Of a stretch of 64,000 nucleotides of DNA, positions 35,509-47,930 are shown in pieces. The first letter of the stretch is position 1; every line of letters begins with the position of its first letter. Origin of the DNA: Micromonospora sp. WMMD1082 (GTDB lineage Bacteria; Actinomycetota; Actinomycetes; Mycobacteriales; Micromonosporaceae). The position numbers and the translations under genes were made by a program. A model generated the notes under the pieces. That model worked only from the letters and a program-made list of their open reading frames with translations, had not been told where the DNA came from and did not search any database. Location: NCBI RefSeq assembly GCF_029626175.1, contig NZ_JARUBM010000002.1, forward strand, positions 6,986,501-7,050,500. The letters are read 5' to 3'.

Positions 35509-36423
35509 GTGGCTTCCAGCAGGGACCGGCAGCGCAAACTGGCGCGGGCCAAGCTCGACCGGCAACTGGCCCGCCGGGCCGCCGCCGTCAGACGTCGCCG
35601 ACGGATCCAGGCCGGCGTCGGCACTGCCCTGATCCTCGTGCTGGTCGTCGCCGGCTCGGCGTGGGCGCTGGGCGCCTTCGACCGGGAGCCGACCGAGAAC
35701 ACCGCCGCCGACGAGGTCTGCCTCTGGACCCCGCAGAACACCGAGGGCAACAGCAACCTCAAGGACGTGGGCGAGCCCGCCACCACCGGGCTGCCGGTAA
35801 CCGGCACCCGACCGATGACGATCACCACCAACCAGGGCGAGCCGATCTCCGTCGAGCTGGACCTGGCGAACGCGCCGTGCGCCGCGGCGAGCATCGCCCA
35901 CCTGGCGGGCCAGGGCTTCTACGACAACACCAACTGCCACGAGATCACCGCCGACGGCGCGGTGCGCTGCGGCGACCCCAGCGGCAGCGGCCTGGGTGGC
36001 CCGGCGTACTCGTTCTACGACGAGAATGTGCCCACCGCCCCCGAGGCGTCGCCGGAACCCAGCCCGGCGCCGGACGAGCCGCCGACGTACCCCAAGGGCA
36101 CGGTCGCGATGATCGCGAACCCGCCGGGTGCCAACGGCAGCCAGTTCCTGATCTTCTTCAAGGACTTCACCACCGCCGAGCCGAGGTTCCCGGTCATCGG
36201 CCGGGTCACCGGTGGCCTCGATGTCGTCGAGACGATCGGCGCCCTGCCGACGGTGGACAATGAGGCTGGGGAGAAGGTCAAGCCGGAGAACGACGTGGTC
36301 ATCCAGAGCCTGACCGTCGGCGAGCCCGTGCTGGATCCGGCGTCACCCGCCGATCCCGGTCCCACGGGTACGCCGAGCCCGGAGCCCTCCGGCGCACCGG
36401 AGGCCAGCCCGAACGCCGGCTGA
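35509..36423 (+). CDS. Membrane-anchored cyclophilin-like protein, probably inactive
   Basis: 304 residues from a GTG behind GGAAAGGGGAG. A basic cytoplasmic segment (about 1-38), one membrane helix (VGTALILVLVVAGSAWALGAF) and an extracytoplasmic cyclophilin domain (about 105-270) are followed by a Pro/Ser/Glu tail. The catalytic region reads CHEITADGAVRCGDP where active cyclophilins have FHRxI...Q-GGD: the key Arg is Glu and the Gln is Arg. The later segment is GSQFLIFF. A Pro-rich insert (about 180-198) interrupts the domain. It probably binds rather than isomerises proline-containing partners. The next gene is a paralogue with the residues kept. Confidence 0.8.
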   Translation: MASSRDRQRKLARAKLDRQLARRAAAVRRRRRIQAGVGTALILVLVVAGSAWALGAFDREPTENTAADEVCLWTPQNTEGNSNLKDVGEPATTGLPVTGTRPMTITTNQGEPISVELDLANAPCAAASIAHLAGQGFYDNTNCHEITADGAVRCGDPSGSGLGGPAYSFYDENVPTAPEASPEPSPAPDEPPTYPKGTVAMIANPPGANGSQFLIFFKDFTTAEPRFPVIGRVTGGLDVVETIGALPTVDNEAGEKVKPENDVVIQSLTVGEPVLDPASPADPGPTGTPSPEPSGAPEASPNAG

Positions 36424-36506
36424 CCACCCGGCGACCGGCACCGACCGCGCCACGGGGATCCACCCCACCGCAGCGGCATCCACATACAGTCCAGGAGGAT
36501 CGAGGC

Positions 36507-37346
36507 GTGACGTCCACCAGAGAGCGGCAGCGCGCGGCGGCCCGCGCCCGGCTCGAGAAGGAGATGGCCGAGCGGGCCGCACGGGCCCGTAAGCGCCGCC
36601 AGACCCAGGCGGTCGTGGGGGCCGGTGTGGTGCTGCTGCTGGTGGTTGCCGGCACGGCCTGGCTGGCCAGCAGCCTGATCGGCGACGACAGCGGCACCGA
36701 CAATACCGCCGAGGGCGGCGGCCAGGTGCAGTGTGACTGGATCGAGCTGGCCGACGGCGAGCGGAGCCCGACGACCAAGGACGTCGGCCTGCCGCAGGCC
36801 GAGCAGAGCCGCACCGGCGTCCAGACCATGACGATCACCACCAACCTCGGCCCGATCACCGCGCGGATCGACCGGTCGGCGGTGCCGTGCACCGCGGCGA
36901 GCTTCACCCACCTGGCCGAGCAGAACTTCTTCGACAACACCAAGTGCCACCGGCTGGTGACCGAGGGCATCAAGGTGCTCCAGTGCGGCGACCCGAGCGC
37001 CACCGGCGACGGCTGGCGGGAGAGCGACGGCACCGGCGGCCCGAGCTACCGGATGGCGGAGGAGAACCTGCCGACCGAGATGCGGCCGCCGTACCCGGAG
37101 GGCGTCATCGCGATGGCCAACTCCGGCCAGCCGGCCAGCAGCGGCAGCCAGTTCTTCATCGTCTACGGTGACTCGCCGCTGGACCCGAACTACACCGTCC
37201 TCGGCACCGTCACCGGCGGAATGGACATCGTCAAGGACGTGGCGGCCGCCGGCGACGACGGCGCGTTCGCCCAGCAGGCCGGTGGCGGCCACCCCAAGAA
37301 GGAGGTCGTCATCACCGACCTCACCATGAGCGAAGCCACCGGCTGA
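36507..37346 (+). CDS. Membrane-anchored peptidyl-prolyl cis-trans isomerase (cyclophilin)
   Basis: 279 residues from a GTG with AGGAGG upstream. The layout matches the preceding paralogue: basic cytoplasmic leader with heptad-like charge, a membrane helix (AVVGAGVVLLLVVAGTAWLA), then an extracytoplasmic cyclophilin domain (about 105-277). The catalytic Arg and Gln are kept (FFDNTKCHRLVTEGIKVLQC) and GSQFFIVYGD follows. It should speed prolyl isomerisation of exported proteins. Position between the hisS and rel genes is standard for actinobacterial cyclophilins of this type. The 83-bp gap after the paralogue suggests co-transcription. Confidence 0.9.
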   Translation: MTSTRERQRAAARARLEKEMAERAARARKRRQTQAVVGAGVVLLLVVAGTAWLASSLIGDDSGTDNTAEGGGQVQCDWIELADGERSPTTKDVGLPQAEQSRTGVQTMTITTNLGPITARIDRSAVPCTAASFTHLAEQNFFDNTKCHRLVTEGIKVLQCGDPSATGDGWRESDGTGGPSYRMAEENLPTEMRPPYPEGVIAMANSGQPASSGSQFFIVYGDSPLDPNYTVLGTVTGGMDIVKDVAAAGDDGAFAQQAGGGHPKKEVVITDLTMSEATG

Positions 37347-37365
37347 CCCTCCCCTCCACACACCA

Positions 37366-37397
37366 CAGCGCCCGCCGGCCCCCGCCGGCGGGCGCTG
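37366..37397 (+). terminator. Terminator after the cyclophilin genes
   Basis: CAGCGCCCGCCGG (37366-37378) pairs perfectly with 37385-37397 around a 6-base loop, 20 bases past the stop codon. Confidence 0.75.
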
Positions 37398-37429
37398 CAC
37401 TGCCCCCACCCCACCCCCACCGCCACCCC

Positions 37430-37490
37430 GTTGATCATGAAGTTGGCGGGTGTTTTGGAGATCAAAGCGCCCGCTAACTTCATGATCAAC
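37430..37490. repeat. Dispersed palindrome, family A, copy 2
   Basis: Arms of 21 bases (37430-37450 and 37470-37490) pair with one mismatch around a 19-base loop unrelated to that of copy 1 at 27525-27585. The right arm is identical between copies. It lies between the convergent cyclophilin and rel genes, only 33 bases beyond a separate complete terminator, and is flanked by C-rich then G-rich + strand. Confidence 0.8.
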
Positions 37491-37530
37491 CGAGAGAGCG
37501 CGGGGTGGGGTCCGGCCCCGGGGGGTGGGG

Positions 37531-40005
<2,475 letters not shown>

Positions 40006-40175
40006 CGGCCTCCTCACCGCTCGCCGGGAAACACCGACCGTGCGCCGGCCGGCCTGGTCTAGCGCCGCTCAGACGGGTGACCGCCCGGTCAGCAATGGGC
40101 AATGCTACCCGCCCCGGGGGTGCCGTGCCGCTCCGCCGGACGGACTGTGCCGGGTCCGCCCGGTGTCGACGCGCC

Positions 40176-40742
40176 TCAGACGGTCAACAGGGCATGGACG
40201 GGACGCGGTGCCAGCCGGTCCCGGCCGCCGAGGAAGGCCAGTTCCAGCAGCACGGTGAAGCCGGCCACCGTGCCGCCGGCCCGTTCCACCAGGTCCAGCG
40301 TGGCCGCGGCGGTGCCCCCGGTGGCGAGCACGTCGTCGACCACCAGCACCCGGTGACCGGCCGTGAAGGCGTCCTGGTGCACCTCCAGCGTGGCCTCGCC
40401 GTACTCCAGCGCGTAGGAGGCGGCGTAGGCGGCCCGGGGCAGCTTGCCGGCCTTGCGCACCGGCACCACGCCGAGGCCGGTCGCGTACGCGATGGCCGCG
40501 GCGACCACGAAGCCCCGCGCCTCGATGCCGACCACGGTGTCGAACGACTCCCGTCCGTGGTACGCGACGATCCCGTCGATCACGTCCCGGAAGGCGTCAC
40601 CGTCGGCGAACAACGGCATCAGGTCCTTGAACATGACGCCGGGCTTGGGGAAGTCGGGCACGTCGAGCACCCGGCTGGCCACCAACCGGGCCGTCTCCGG
40701 CCCGCTGTCCCCGCGTACCACGGTGCTGTGGGTCTCCGTCAC
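40176..40742 (-). CDS. apt: Adenine phosphoribosyltransferase
   Basis: 188 residues from the GTG giving VTETHSTVVRG; a GTG seven codons upstream has no ribosome site. The family segments are DVPDFPKPGVMFKDLMPLFA, VVGIEARGFVVAAAIAYA, VPVRKAGKLP and the PRPP loop VLVVDDVLATGGTAAA. It makes AMP from adenine and PRPP. It lies between secF and rel, as usual in actinobacteria, and may be co-transcribed with secDF. Confidence 0.95.
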   Translation of the reverse strand: MTETHSTVVRGDSGPETARLVASRVLDVPDFPKPGVMFKDLMPLFADGDAFRDVIDGIVAYHGRESFDTVVGIEARGFVVAAAIAYATGLGVVPVRKAGKLPRAAYAASYALEYGEATLEVHQDAFTAGHRVLVVDDVLATGGTAAATLDLVERAGGTVAGFTVLLELAFLGGRDRLAPRPVHALLTV

Positions 40743-40846
40743 GGCGTTCCGTTTCCCTTCCACGCGACGGCGGCGTCCCGCACGCTGCTCGTCACAGCAT
40801 GCAGGACGCCGCCGGTACGGTTCCTACCGGGTGGCCCCCGGCGTCC

Positions 40847-42049
40847 TCAGCGTCGCTTTCCGCCGCCCGGGCGGTTTCCGCCGCCACCACGCGGGCGCCC
40901 GCCCCGGGCCCCGCCGGAGCGCTTGCCACCCGGACGGGCGCCGACCTTCGGTGCCGCCGCCCCGGCCAGCGCCGCGTCGGGCTCCGCCGTCACCGGCTCC
41001 TCGTCGCGCGGCTCGGCCGCCCGGGAGGCGGCCGGCTTCGCCGGGGTCTCGCCCCGGCCGATCGCGGCCCGGCGGGCCTGCACCCGCTTGTTGTGCGCCT
41101 GGATCCGCGGGTCGCGGTTCTTGAGCACCACCAGCAGCGGGGTGGCCAGCGTGATCGAGGTGACGAAGGCCATCGCCATGCCGACGAAGAGCACCAGGCC
41201 GAGGTCCTTCAGGGTGCCCGCGCCGAGCAGGCCGGCACCGATGAAGAGGATGCCGCCGACCGGCAGCAGGGCGACCACGGACGTGTTGATCGACCGCATC
41301 AGGCTCTGGTTGACGGCCAGGTTGGCCGCCTCGCCGTACGTCTGGTTGTTGTTCGCGGTGATCCCTCTGGTGTTCTCCTGCACCTTGTCGAAGACCACCA
41401 CCACGTCATACATGGCGAAGCCCAGGATGGTGAGGAATCCGATGATCGTCGACGGGGTGACCTCGAAGCCGACGATCGAGTAGATGCCGGCGGTGAGGAT
41501 CAGGTTCGACACCAGCGAGAAGATGGCGCCGACGGCCATCTGCCACTCGAAGCGCAGGACCAGGTAGACCGTCACCAGCGCGAGGAAGATCACCAGACCG
41601 AGCAGGGCCCGGTTGGTCACCTGGCTACCCCACGCCTCGCTGACCCGGTTGCTGGCGATCTCCGCCGGATCGATGTTGAAGAGCCGGCCCATCTCGATCC
41701 GGACCGCCTCGGCCTGCTCGGCGCCGAGTTCGGTGGTGCGCAGCTCGTAGAACTCGCCGCCGCCCCCGCCGACCCGCTGGGCGGTGACCACGTGGGCACC
41801 GCCGCCCGCGCTGGTCAGCGCCTCGTCGGCACGGGCCTCCGCCTGCTCCATGGTGCCGACGCTGGTCGGGATCTGGAACGAGTTGCCGCCGGCGAACTCG
41901 ATGCCGAGGCTGAACCCGCGGAAGATGACGCTGCTGAGCGCGATCACCACCAGCACGGCGGCGATGGTGAACCACGCTCGGCGCCGGCCGACGATGTTGA
42001 GGCCGGCCTCGCCTCGGTAGAGGCGGGCGGCCAGACCAGTCTCAGCCAT
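40847..42049 (-). CDS. secF: Protein translocase subunit SecF
   Basis: 400 residues, one base after the secD stop. The first membrane helix (AWFTIAAVLVVIALSSVIF) is followed by GFSLGIEFAGGNSFQI, a periplasmic P1 domain, and the five-helix block with AMYDVVVVFDKVQENTRG and the conserved LTSITLATPLL-like end (VTSITLATPLLVVL). Together with SecD it pulls preproteins across the membrane using the proton gradient. The C-terminal 80 residues form a cytoplasmic tail that ends in Gly/Arg repeats (GGARGGRPRGGGGNRPGG), longer than in model SecF proteins. Confidence 0.95.
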   Translation of the reverse strand: MAETGLAARLYRGEAGLNIVGRRRAWFTIAAVLVVIALSSVIFRGFSLGIEFAGGNSFQIPTSVGTMEQAEARADEALTSAGGGAHVVTAQRVGGGGGEFYELRTTELGAEQAEAVRIEMGRLFNIDPAEIASNRVSEAWGSQVTNRALLGLVIFLALVTVYLVLRFEWQMAVGAIFSLVSNLILTAGIYSIVGFEVTPSTIIGFLTILGFAMYDVVVVFDKVQENTRGITANNNQTYGEAANLAVNQSLMRSINTSVVALLPVGGILFIGAGLLGAGTLKDLGLVLFVGMAMAFVTSITLATPLLVVLKNRDPRIQAHNKRVQARRAAIGRGETPAKPAASRAAEPRDEEPVTAEPDAALAGAAAPKVGARPGGKRSGGARGGRPRGGGGNRPGGGKRR

Positions 42050-42050
42050 C

Positions 42051-43934
42051 TCAGGCCTCCTTGACGCGCTGGTTGCGGGGCGAAGGCTGCTCCGACCGGG
42101 CCGGCAGGACCCGGCCGAGCCCGCTGACCCGCGGGGACAGGAATGCCCTGGTGCGGGCGAACATCGTCATGACCGGATGCCTGAAGAGGAAGACGACGAG
42201 CAGGTCGAGCACCGTGGCCAGGCCGAGGGCGAAGGCGAAGCCCTTGACCGTGCCGACCGAGACGATGTAGAGCACCAGCGCCGACAGGATGGTGATCGCG
42301 TTCGCCGAGATGATCGTCCGGCGGGCCCGGATCCAGGCTCGGGGCACCGCGCTACGCGGGCTGCGGCCGTCCCGGATCTCGTCCTTGAGCCGTTCGAAGT
42401 AGATGACGAACGAGTCCGCCGCCACACCGAGTGAGACGATGATGCCGGCGATGCCGGCGAGGGTGAGCGTGAAGCCGATCTGCCGGCCGAGCACCACCAG
42501 GGCGCCGAAGAGCAGCAGGCCCGACAGGACCAGGCTCAGGAAGATCACCGAGCCGAGCAGGCGGTAGTAGAAGAACGAGTAGATGATGACCAGCAGCATG
42601 CCGATGCCGGCCGCGAGCAGACCGGCCCGCAGGTGGCTGGCGCCCAGGGTGGCGGTGACGTTCTGCTGCTCCTGCGCCTCGAAGGTGACCGGCAGCGCGC
42701 CGTAGCTGAGGTAGCCGGCCAGCTCGCTGGCCTCGGCGTTGGTGAAGTTGCCGGTGATCTGCGAGTTACCGGTCAGCACGCCCTGGATCTGCGGCGACGA
42801 GATGATCTGGTTGTCCAGCACCACGGCGACGCGGCACTTGCCCTCGTCACCGAGCGCGGAGGCGTCACACGCCTGTGCGTCGTTGTTGAACGCCTCGCGG
42901 GTCAGTGCGGTCCACTTGTCCTGACCGGCGCTGGTGAAGTTGAGGCTGACCACCCATTGCATGGTCTGGTCGCGCACCGCGGTCGCGCCGGAGACGTCGG
43001 TGCCGAGCACCTTCGCGACGTCCAGCAGGTTCTTGGCGTAGCCGCCCTCACAGGCGACGGCCTGCTGCTCCGGGTCGGAGATGGACGCCGGCGGCCGGTC
43101 GTCGAGCTGGAGGCAGCCGATCGTCGGCACGTTGAACTGCATCTGCGCGGGCAGTACGGCGACCTCGCGCCCGCTCAGCTCGGCAAAGGGCTTGAGCGTC
43201 TCGGCCAGCGACGGGTCGGCGCTCAGGTCGGCCGGCGCCTGCAGCCCGCTCGCCGCGGCCCACGCCTCGGCGCCGACCTTCTGCTCGACGGCCTGGCGCT
43301 GCTCCTCGATGCTCTGCGGCACGTCTTCGGTCGCGGCGGGCGACGGGGTGGCGCTCGGCGACTCGGACGGGGTGGGGGTGGGTGCGCCGCCGCCCTGGCC
43401 GCCGGGCGACGGTGACGCGGTGGCCTCGGCGTCGGGCGTGGGGCTGGCGGTGCCGGTCGGGCTCGGGGTGCCGGTCGGGCTCGCCTCGGGCTCGGGGCTC
43501 TCGGTCGGTGCCGGCGACGGCACCGACCCGCTGCCGTCGGCGATCTTCAGCACCTTGCGGAAGCGCAGCTCGGCGGCGCTGCCGACCTCGCTCAGGTCGC
43601 GGTTCTCGCCGGGCAGGGAGATGACGATGTTGCGGTCGCCCTCGGTGACCACCTCGGCCTCGGCGACGCCGTACGCGTTGACCCGGCTCTCGATGATCTG
43701 ACGGGCCCGTTCGAGATTGTCCGCCGTCGGGGCCCGACCGTCGAGGGTGTTGGTCGCCTCCAGCGTGAGCCGTGTGCCGCCGACCAGGTCAAGACCGAGG
43801 CGCGGTTCGAGCCGGTCCTTCCAGCCGCCGCTGGCACCGCCCGAGAAGAACGCCAACAGATAGAGGACGACGAAGATCGCCCCGAGCACGGCCAACTGCC
43901 GTCCCGGGCGCATCTGTCCCTGAGGTGGTGCCAC
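42051..43934 (-). CDS. secD: Protein translocase subunit SecD
   Basis: 627 residues from a GTG. An N-terminal helix, the GLDLVGGTRLTLEA motif, a periplasmic P1 domain, and a C-terminal membrane block (GMLLVIIYSFFYYRLLGSVI, AGIAGIIVSLGVAADSFVIY) are all present. Residues 134-205 are a Pro/Ser/Thr-rich insert within P1, between LRFRKVLKIADG and DVPQSIEEQRQAVEQK. The partner SecF follows after one base. A strong hairpin separates it from yajC upstream, so secDF may use its own promoter. Confidence 0.95.
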   Translation of the reverse strand: MAPPQGQMRPGRQLAVLGAIFVVLYLLAFFSGGASGGWKDRLEPRLGLDLVGGTRLTLEATNTLDGRAPTADNLERARQIIESRVNAYGVAEAEVVTEGDRNIVISLPGENRDLSEVGSAAELRFRKVLKIADGSGSVPSPAPTESPEPEASPTGTPSPTGTASPTPDAEATASPSPGGQGGGAPTPTPSESPSATPSPAATEDVPQSIEEQRQAVEQKVGAEAWAAASGLQAPADLSADPSLAETLKPFAELSGREVAVLPAQMQFNVPTIGCLQLDDRPPASISDPEQQAVACEGGYAKNLLDVAKVLGTDVSGATAVRDQTMQWVVSLNFTSAGQDKWTALTREAFNNDAQACDASALGDEGKCRVAVVLDNQIISSPQIQGVLTGNSQITGNFTNAEASELAGYLSYGALPVTFEAQEQQNVTATLGASHLRAGLLAAGIGMLLVIIYSFFYYRLLGSVIFLSLVLSGLLLFGALVVLGRQIGFTLTLAGIAGIIVSLGVAADSFVIYFERLKDEIRDGRSPRSAVPRAWIRARRTIISANAITILSALVLYIVSVGTVKGFAFALGLATVLDLLVVFLFRHPVMTMFARTRAFLSPRVSGLGRVLPARSEQPSPRNQRVKEA

Positions 43935-44130
43935 GGCTGTCCTGTCTCCCTGTGGTCACGCCGCCGCGGGCGCGGCGGCGGGTCGGCCGGGGCCCGGCCG
44001 ACAGTCTGCCTTCCGACGGCGCCCGGGCCGGCGCCGCCTCGGGGGGTCGACGCGGGCGCGTGGACCGGGGCGAGCCGGCGCGCCGACGCCCGGCGTCGGC
44101 CTGCTATCCAGTTGTCTCGCTCCGTGCGTC

Positions 44131-44172
44131 GAGGCGACCACCCGCTCGGGGACGCGTGCGGGTGGTCGCCTC
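44131..44172 (-). terminator. Strong hairpin between yajC and secD
   Basis: GAGGCGACCACCCG (44131-44144) pairs perfectly over 14 bases with 44159-44172 around a 14-base loop, in the 283-bp gap after the yajC stop. It would separate ruvCAB-yajC transcripts from secDF, or attenuate read-through. Confidence 0.65.
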
Positions 44173-44217
44173 CCCGCCCGGTCTGCCGGCGGACCGGCGA
44201 CCGGGTGGGCGGGGTGC

Positions 44218-44577
44218 TCACTCCTTGACGGAGTCGGTCTCCTCGGCGGTCGACTCGACGGGACGCTCCGCCGGGGTGACCACCCGGGCGATCGCCGGGC
44301 GGGCGTAGCGGGTCTGCACACCGGGAGCGACCTCAAGCAGCACGCTGTCGTCCTCGACACCGGTGACCGTGCCGTAGAGCCCGCCGATGGTGACCACCTC
44401 GTCGCCCGGGGAGAGCGCGGACTGCATCGCCTCGGCCTCGCGGCGGCGCTTCTGCTGCGGACGGATCATCATGAAGTACATGACGCCGAAGAGCAGGGCG
44501 ATCAGGAGGATCGGCGTGAAACCGCCCGCTCCGGCGCCGCCTTCTGCTGCGTTGAACACGGTTGTCGACCTTCCCAT
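44218..44577 (-). CDS. yajC: Preprotein translocase accessory subunit YajC
   Basis: 119 residues from the ATG giving MGRSTTVFNAAEGG. One membrane helix (TPILLIALLFGVMYFMMI) is followed by the family motif RPQQKRRREAEAMQSALSPG and a small beta domain (DEVVTIGGLYGTVTGVEDDS). YajC joins SecDF as a holocomplex. It lies between ruvB and secD, as in most actinobacteria. Confidence 0.93.
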   Translation of the reverse strand: MGRSTTVFNAAEGGAGAGGFTPILLIALLFGVMYFMMIRPQQKRRREAEAMQSALSPGDEVVTIGGLYGTVTGVEDDSVLLEVAPGVQTRYARPAIARVVTPAERPVESTAEETDSVKE

Positions 44578-44695
44578 TGGCCCCGATCGGCGCGTCAACG
44601 CCGGAACGGAGGCGGATTTTCACATCCTGTACAGACCGCGGCGAGTCTAGTCGCTCTGCCTGGGAACGCCGAATGCGGCACAGATCACGAACAGA

Positions 44696-45756
<1,061 letters not shown>

Positions 45757-45760
<4 letters not shown>

Positions 45761-46359
45761 CGGGTCCGGCCCAGCAGCCGGATGGCCTGCTTCAACAGCA
45801 CCGGCACCGGCGGGGTGGGTCCGTCGACGGTCTCGGCGACGGCGGCGACCGCCTGGTCGGCCTGCCCGGCCGTCCAGCCGAGCCCGATCAGCGCCTGGCG
45901 GACCTGCTCGGGCCACGCGCCACCGGTGACCCCGGCCGCACCGTCGGCACCCACCGCGACCGGACCGATCCGGTCGCGCAGCTCCAGCACCAGCCGCTCG
46001 GCGCCCTTCCTGCCGATGCCGGGCACCCGGGTCAGCGCCGCGAGGTCGGCGTTGGCGATCGCCTTGCGTACGGCATCGGGGGTGTGCACGGCGAGCACCG
46101 CCTGCGCCAGGCGCGGGCCGACCCCGCTGGCGGTCTGCAACAGCTCGAACAGCGACTTGGCGTCGTCGTCGGCGAAGCCGTAGAGGGTGAGCGAGTCCTC
46201 CCGGACGACCAGGCTGGTGGCCAACCGGGCCGGCTGGCCGACCCGCAGGTCGGCGATCGTGCCGGGGGCGCACTGCACGGCCAGGCCGACCCCGCCGACC
46301 TCGATCACCGCGTGGTCCGGACCGGTGGCGATCACCACGCCACGCACACTGGCGATCAT
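45757..46359 (-). CDS. ruvA: Holliday junction DNA helicase subunit RuvA
   Basis: 200 residues, with the ATG in an ATGA overlap with ruvC. The OB-fold ([40 protein letters not shown]) precedes two helix-hairpin-helix motifs ([38 protein letters not shown]), and the C-terminal RuvB-contact domain has [20 protein letters not shown]. RuvA holds the junction in planar form for RuvB. Confidence 0.97.
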
Positions 46360-46883
46360 CTCGCTCCTCCTCGTCGGGCCCGATCCGCGGCGGCGGCCAG
46401 CTTCGAGCGCGTGCCACCGCGCCACACGTGGCAGATGGCCAGCGCGAGCGCGTCCGCCGCGTCGGCCGGCCGGGGCGGCTCGGGCAGCCGCAGCAACCGG
46501 GTGACCATCGCGGTCATCTGGGCCTTGTCCGCCTGACCGGAACCGGTCACCGCCGCCTTCACCTCGCTCGGGGTATACGTCTGCACCGGCAGCCCGGCGC
46601 GCGCCCCGGCCAGCACCGCGATCCCGCTGGCCTGGGCGGTGCCCATCACCGTACGCACGTTGTGCTGGCTGAACACCCGCTCCACGGCCACGCTGTCCGG
46701 CCGGTGCTCGGCGACCAGCCCGGTGAGGGAGCGGTCCAGGTGCAGCAGGCGGGTGGGCAGTTCGTCGGCGGGATCGGTGTAGACGACGTAGTAGGCGACC
46801 AGCGTGCAGGGCCGGCCGGGCACCCCCTCGACCACGCCGACCCCGCACCGGGTCAGCCCCGGGTCGACGCCGAGCACCCGCAC
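46356..46883 (-). CDS. ruvC: Holliday junction endonuclease RuvC
   Basis: 175 residues from the GTG with GGGAGGAGG upstream. Catalytic acids are seen in [34 protein letters not shown] and [16 protein letters not shown]. It resolves four-way junctions by paired cuts. It heads the ruvC-ruvA-ruvB run, each gene overlapping the next by four bases. Confidence 0.96.
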   Translation of the reverse strand: MRVLGVDPGLTRCGVGVVEGVPGRPCTLVAYYVVYTDPADELPTRLLHLDRSLTGLVAEHRPDSVAVERVFSQHNVRTVMGTAQASGIAVLAGARAGLPVQTYTPSEVKAAVTGSGQADKAQMTAMVTRLLRLPEPPRPADAADALALAICHVWRGGTRSKLAAAADRARRGGAR

Positions 46884-47130
46884 GCCGCCTCCTCCCAGTA
46901 CGTGTGTTCGACACCCTACCGATGCCGTCGCCACGCCGCGCCGCGGGACACGCCCGCCGATCGCCGCCACCACGCCGCGAGACACGCCGAGACACGACCG
47001 TCGGGGCGGGCCGGCGAGCACGTCGTCACGTCGTGCGGGCGGTGGTGTCGCGGCCGGCCACAGAATCCGGCGGGAGTATGTGCCGCGACGCCATGTGCGA
47101 TCGGCCACACAGCTCGTAACTTCATGCGCC

Positions 47131-47913
47131 ATGACGGCAGAACCCGTGGCGGTCCCCCACGTCGTGAACGTCGACCTCTCCGGTCGTACCGCCCTGGTGA
47201 CGGGCGGGGGCGGCGGCATCGGCCGGGCCTGCGCCCTGCGGCTGGCCGCGGCCGGCGCCAGCGTGCTGGTGGTGGACCGCAACGTCGAGGCGGCCAAGCT
47301 GGTGGCCGCCGAGGCCGGCGGCCGGGCCGAGGGCGTGGACCTGGCCGACCCCGAGGCGGTGGACCGGCTCGACGCCGACGTGGACATCGTGGTCAACAAC
47401 GCCGGGCTACAGCACGTCGCCCCGCTGCAGGAGTTCCCCGTCGAACGCTTCGAGTACATCCAGCGGGTGATGGTCGAGGCGCCGTTCCTGCTCATCCGGC
47501 GGGCACTGCCACACATGTACGCGCGCCGCTGGGGCCGGATCGTGAACATCTCCTCGGTGCACGGGCTGCGGGCCTCGCCGTACAAGGCGGCGTACGTCTC
47601 GGCCAAGCACGCCCTGGAGGGGCTGTCGAAGGTGGTGGCGCTGGAGGGCGCGGCGCACGGGGTGACCGCCAACTGCATCAACCCGGCGTACGTGCGCACC
47701 GCGCTGGTGCAGAGCCAGATCGCCGACCAGGCGGCCACCCACGGCATCGCCGAGACCGAGGTGATCGAGAAGATCATGCTGGCCCGCGCGGCGATCAAGC
47801 GGCTGATCGAGCCCGAGGAGGTGGCGGAGCTGCTGGCCTACCTCTGCTCCCCGCCGGCGGCGTTCCTCACCGGCGCCTCGATCGCGCTCGACGGGGGCTG
47901 GACGGCGAACTAG
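47131..47913 (+). CDS. 3-hydroxybutyrate dehydrogenase-like short-chain dehydrogenase
   Basis: 260 residues. The NAD loop is [20 protein letters not shown], the catalytic segment has [27 protein letters not shown] in part (Ser, YxxxK), and [20 protein letters not shown] plus the C-terminal [14 protein letters not shown] match the D-3-hydroxybutyrate dehydrogenase subgroup, which interconverts 3-hydroxybutyrate and acetoacetate. The regulator gene follows after 17 bp and is probably co-transcribed. A role in ketone-body or polyhydroxybutyrate use is inferred from the family. Confidence 0.88.
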   Translation: MTAEPVAVPHVVNVDLSGRTALVTGGGGGIGRACALRLAAAGASVLVVDRNVEAAKLVAAEAGGRAEGVDLADPEAVDRLDADVDIVVNNAGLQHVAPLQEFPVERFEYIQRVMVEAPFLLIRRALPHMYARRWGRIVNISSVHGLRASPYKAAYVSAKHALEGLSKVVALEGAAHGVTANCINPAYVRTALVQSQIADQAATHGIAETEVIEKIMLARAAIKRLIEPEEVAELLAYLCSPPAAFLTGASIALDGGWTAN

Positions 47914-47930
47914 CGCCGGCCACCCGCACA

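Noticed and set aside
46884..47130. An extended ruvC frame running through the intergenic region into the dehydrogenase gene
   Set aside because: The GTG at 46883 has an ideal ribosome site and begins the RuvC fold. The upstream part is Arg/Ser-rich shadow sequence.
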